From NCBI RefSeq assembly GCF_000091325.1, contig NC_014012.1:4795685-4859684 (forward strand): 64,000 bases of DNA, given 5' to 3'. The position numbers and the translations under genes are program-made. The notes beneath the pieces were generated by a model. It had not been told where the DNA came from. It did no database searches and saw only the letters and a list, made by a program, of their open reading frames with translations. Positions 62,673-64,000 of the stretch are shown here, in pieces; the first letter of the stretch is position 1, and every line of letters begins with the position of its first letter. The stretch comes from Shewanella violacea DSS12 (GTDB lineage Bacteria; Pseudomonadota; Gammaproteobacteria; Enterobacterales; Shewanellaceae).

Positions 62673-63110
62673 CTAGTCGTAAAGATATTTGGTGAACAAT
62701 AGATTAACCACAATAGGCCGGCCGACCTCTTGCTCTATGAGTCGATTGACTGTGTCATAACACTCGCGGCGGATCTCCTCACGCCCCGTTAACGACTTAA
62801 CCTTATCGGCAGTTTGACTGCCCATGATCTCCAATATCGCCGCGCGCAGGAGAGGATCGTGATGCTCTAGGGCTAACAAGTCTTCGGGGTCTTTCACCAT
62901 CAACTCTATGCCTATGCGTACGAAGCCTAGCTTCTTACCATTGGAGATATAGTTAGTGATGAGTTCGGGTTCAAACCCATAGTAGGCATAGTTATCTACT
63001 ATCTTCTCGTCTGCCGCATAAACGCCTACGCTAAAGATGCTAACAGTAAAAATTAACAAGAGGGATGCGAATTTTCTAAGGTAACCTGATCTCATATCGA
63101 ACCTTTTCAT
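62673..63110 (-). CDS. FliL-like protein
   Basis: The protein (start at 63110, MKRFDMRSGYL; 63095 is also possible) has a membrane or signal helix (FASLLLIFTVSIFSVGVYA) followed by a periplasmic domain with DEKIVDNYAYYGFEPELI, GFVRIGIELMVKDPED, DPLLRAAILEIMG and TGREEIRRECYDTVNRLI: the pattern of flagellar basal-body-associated FliL family proteins. It lies away from any flagellar cluster, next to ubiC, so it is likely a paralogue. Function unknown. Confidence 0.85.
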   Translation of the reverse strand: MKRFDMRSGYLRKFASLLLIFTVSIFSVGVYAADEKIVDNYAYYGFEPELITNYISNGKKLGFVRIGIELMVKDPEDLLALEHHDPLLRAAILEIMGSQTADKVKSLTGREEIRRECYDTVNRLIEQEVGRPIVVNLLFTKYLYD

Positions 63111-63208
63111 ATTGAACTGTATCTCCTTTGTGGCCACTAATCTTTCTGGTTATCCTATAACGGCATGTTAGACTGCAGCTGTTCAAGCCGTACTGTACCG
63201 AGAAATAG

Positions 63209-63772
63209 ATGAGTGTGACTAGGTTAAGCTTCCCCTATGGTGAATCAATTCAATGGTTTTCGCCAGAACAAATCTCTGAACTCCCAGATTCCCCACTAAG
63301 TGAATGGTTACTTTCATCTGGAAGTTTAACCCAAAAGCTGCGCTCCCACTGTACTAAGTTCGAAGTAAAAGTACTCGGAGAGGGAACTCTAACCCCTTTC
63401 AATGGTGAATTCCCAGCCCAGAGACAAGCTTGGGTGCGTGAAGTATTGTTATGTCTGGATGGAGTTGCCTGGATTTTTGCCCGAACCTTGATCCCGGCTA
63501 ACTTGCTCGATAAGAAGGAAACCGAATTCCTCACCTTAGGGGCCCGCCCTTTAGGTGAACTGCTTTTTTCCAACAATGACTTCACTCCCGGCAAGATAGA
63601 AGTGGCTCACTTTACTCCCTGCCATAGGTTAGCTCAATTAACTGAATCCCTTAAACAGCCGGTAACACGTGAACTATGGGGGCGTCGCCGCTACTTCTCA
63701 TATGATGATGAGCAGCTTATCGTCAGTGAAACCTTTTTACCTGCGGCCCGGAAAATCATAGAACAGATGTAA
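63209..63772 (+). CDS. ubiC: chorismate lyase (UbiC)
   Basis: UbiC splits chorismate into 4-hydroxybenzoate and pyruvate, the first step of ubiquinone synthesis. The 187-residue protein has WLLSSGSLTQKLRSHC, the active-site segment WVREVLLCLDGVAWIFARTL, LGARPLGELLF and ELWGRRRYF with the conserved arginine and glutamate. Divergent from the FliL-like gene; ubiA is not adjacent in the window. A strong bidirectional terminator follows. Confidence 0.95.
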   Translation: MSVTRLSFPYGESIQWFSPEQISELPDSPLSEWLLSSGSLTQKLRSHCTKFEVKVLGEGTLTPFNGEFPAQRQAWVREVLLCLDGVAWIFARTLIPANLLDKKETEFLTLGARPLGELLFSNNDFTPGKIEVAHFTPCHRLAQLTESLKQPVTRELWGRRRYFSYDDEQLIVSETFLPAARKIIEQM

Positions 63773-63806
63773 ACTTTTGGTTTTTAGTTAAAGAATCATA
63801 GAAAAC

Positions 63807-63834
63807 AAAAAACGCCCAAATGGGCGTTTTTTTA
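63807..63834. terminator. bidirectional intrinsic terminator after ubiC
   Basis: AAAACGCCCA and TGGGCGTTTT form a 10-base-pair stem around two A residues, with extra A and T residues outside, between convergent genes. Confidence 0.9.
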
Positions 63835-63868
63835 GTTAAGACATAGAAAGTCTAAATGAGCTGTCAAT

Positions 63869-64000
63869 TTAACTAGAGGCTCTTCTAAATCCCAATAGAG
63901 CCAATAAACCTAAGCTTAACCAACCTAGGCTACCACCGCCAGAGCCACTGGAAGGAGGCGTCACTGGCGGAATAATCACAGGAGGGGTCACAGCCGCTTC
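63869..64000 (-). CDS. C-terminal end of a GlyGly-CTERM surface or secreted protein (partial)
   Basis: The last 43 codons of a gene entering from the right edge are present. They contain a Pro/Ser linker (PPVIIPPVTPPS), a glycine-rich motif (GSGGGSLG), one membrane-like helix (WLSLGLLALLGF) and a basic end (RRASS): the tripartite GlyGly-CTERM sorting signal. Such proteins are cut by rhombosortase and exported through type II secretion, whose genes lie at 0.2-12.2 kb. The catalytic domain is outside the window, so the enzyme class is unknown. Confidence 0.9.
   Translation of the reverse strand, partial: EAAVTPPVIIPPVTPPSSGSGGGSLGWLSLGLLALLGFRRASS

Noticed and set aside
1..64000. Prophage, insertion sequence, integrase or tRNA-associated island
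   Set aside because: No transposase, integrase, phage structural gene, tRNA or rRNA was recognised on either strand.

Overview
The window looks like a chromosomal segment of a marine gammaproteobacterium, most likely a Shewanella. Grounds: a complete type II secretion (gsp) cluster lying between yrfG-type and hslR/hslO genes, RluA-type, DUF2986, RlmF, UbiC and FliL-like genes of the Shewanella/Vibrio kind, and a GlyGly-CTERM protein tail at the right edge. This assignment rests on family recognition, not on a search. No rRNA, tRNA, phage, insertion sequence or CRISPR array was seen.

Layout. 1-12.2 kb: the end of a yrfG-like nucleotidase gene, then gspC-D-E-F-G-H-I-J-K-L-M-N on the minus strand. 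12.5-13.8 kb: hslR and hslO (heat-shock/redox chaperones) on the plus strand. 13.9-26.5 kb: mostly unlinked accessory genes: a DUF4937-type protein with a small membrane protein, an M14 peptidase, a periplasmic solute-binding protein, an IutA-like TonB receptor with a Fur-like site, a methyltransferase, a DGSGS-repeat lipoprotein, a PAP2 phosphatase, and a GIY-YIG gene coupled to a secreted S9 peptidase. 26.7-27.8 kb: an FMN riboswitch and ribB. 28.0-33.1 kb: ferritin, divergent from an RND pump and its adaptor. 33.3-36.1 kb: moeA and moeB, followed by seven degenerate tandem copies of the moeB 3' end. 36.2-38.2 kb: a lipoprotein with five DUF333 repeats and an aminoglycoside-phosphotransferase-fold kinase. 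38.2-41.2 kb: a bufferin-type RiPP operon (precursor, DUF692/MNIO enzyme, DUF2063 partner) with its own ECF sigma and anti-sigma factors. 41.5-47.0 kb: gltS, two very small genes (DUF2986 and YqaE/Pmp3), an RluA-family enzyme, and a PepSY/response regulator/histidine kinase operon. 47.5-52.7 kb: moaA-moaC-moaD-moaE-modA-modB-modC behind a structured leader. 53.0-64.0 kb: ETF-ubiquinone oxidoreductase, a chemoreceptor, DUF4870 and MOSC proteins, a PfkB kinase, two coupled GNAT acetyltransferases with a small monooxygenase-like protein, rlmF, a FliL-like protein, ubiC, and the tail of a GlyGly-CTERM protein.

How the parts fit. Molybdenum is a recurring theme: molybdate uptake (modABC), pterin synthesis (moaACDE), adenylation and metal insertion (moeAB), and a MOSC protein. 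The GlyGly-CTERM protein is the kind of substrate expected to use the gsp system at the other end of the window. The ferritin and the TonB receptor share a nearly identical Fur-like motif.

The most unusual structures are the moeB-tail repeat array, the relic duplication of the gspF start, a terminator-like hairpin immediately before gspG, and the bufferin operon with its dedicated sigma/anti-sigma pair.
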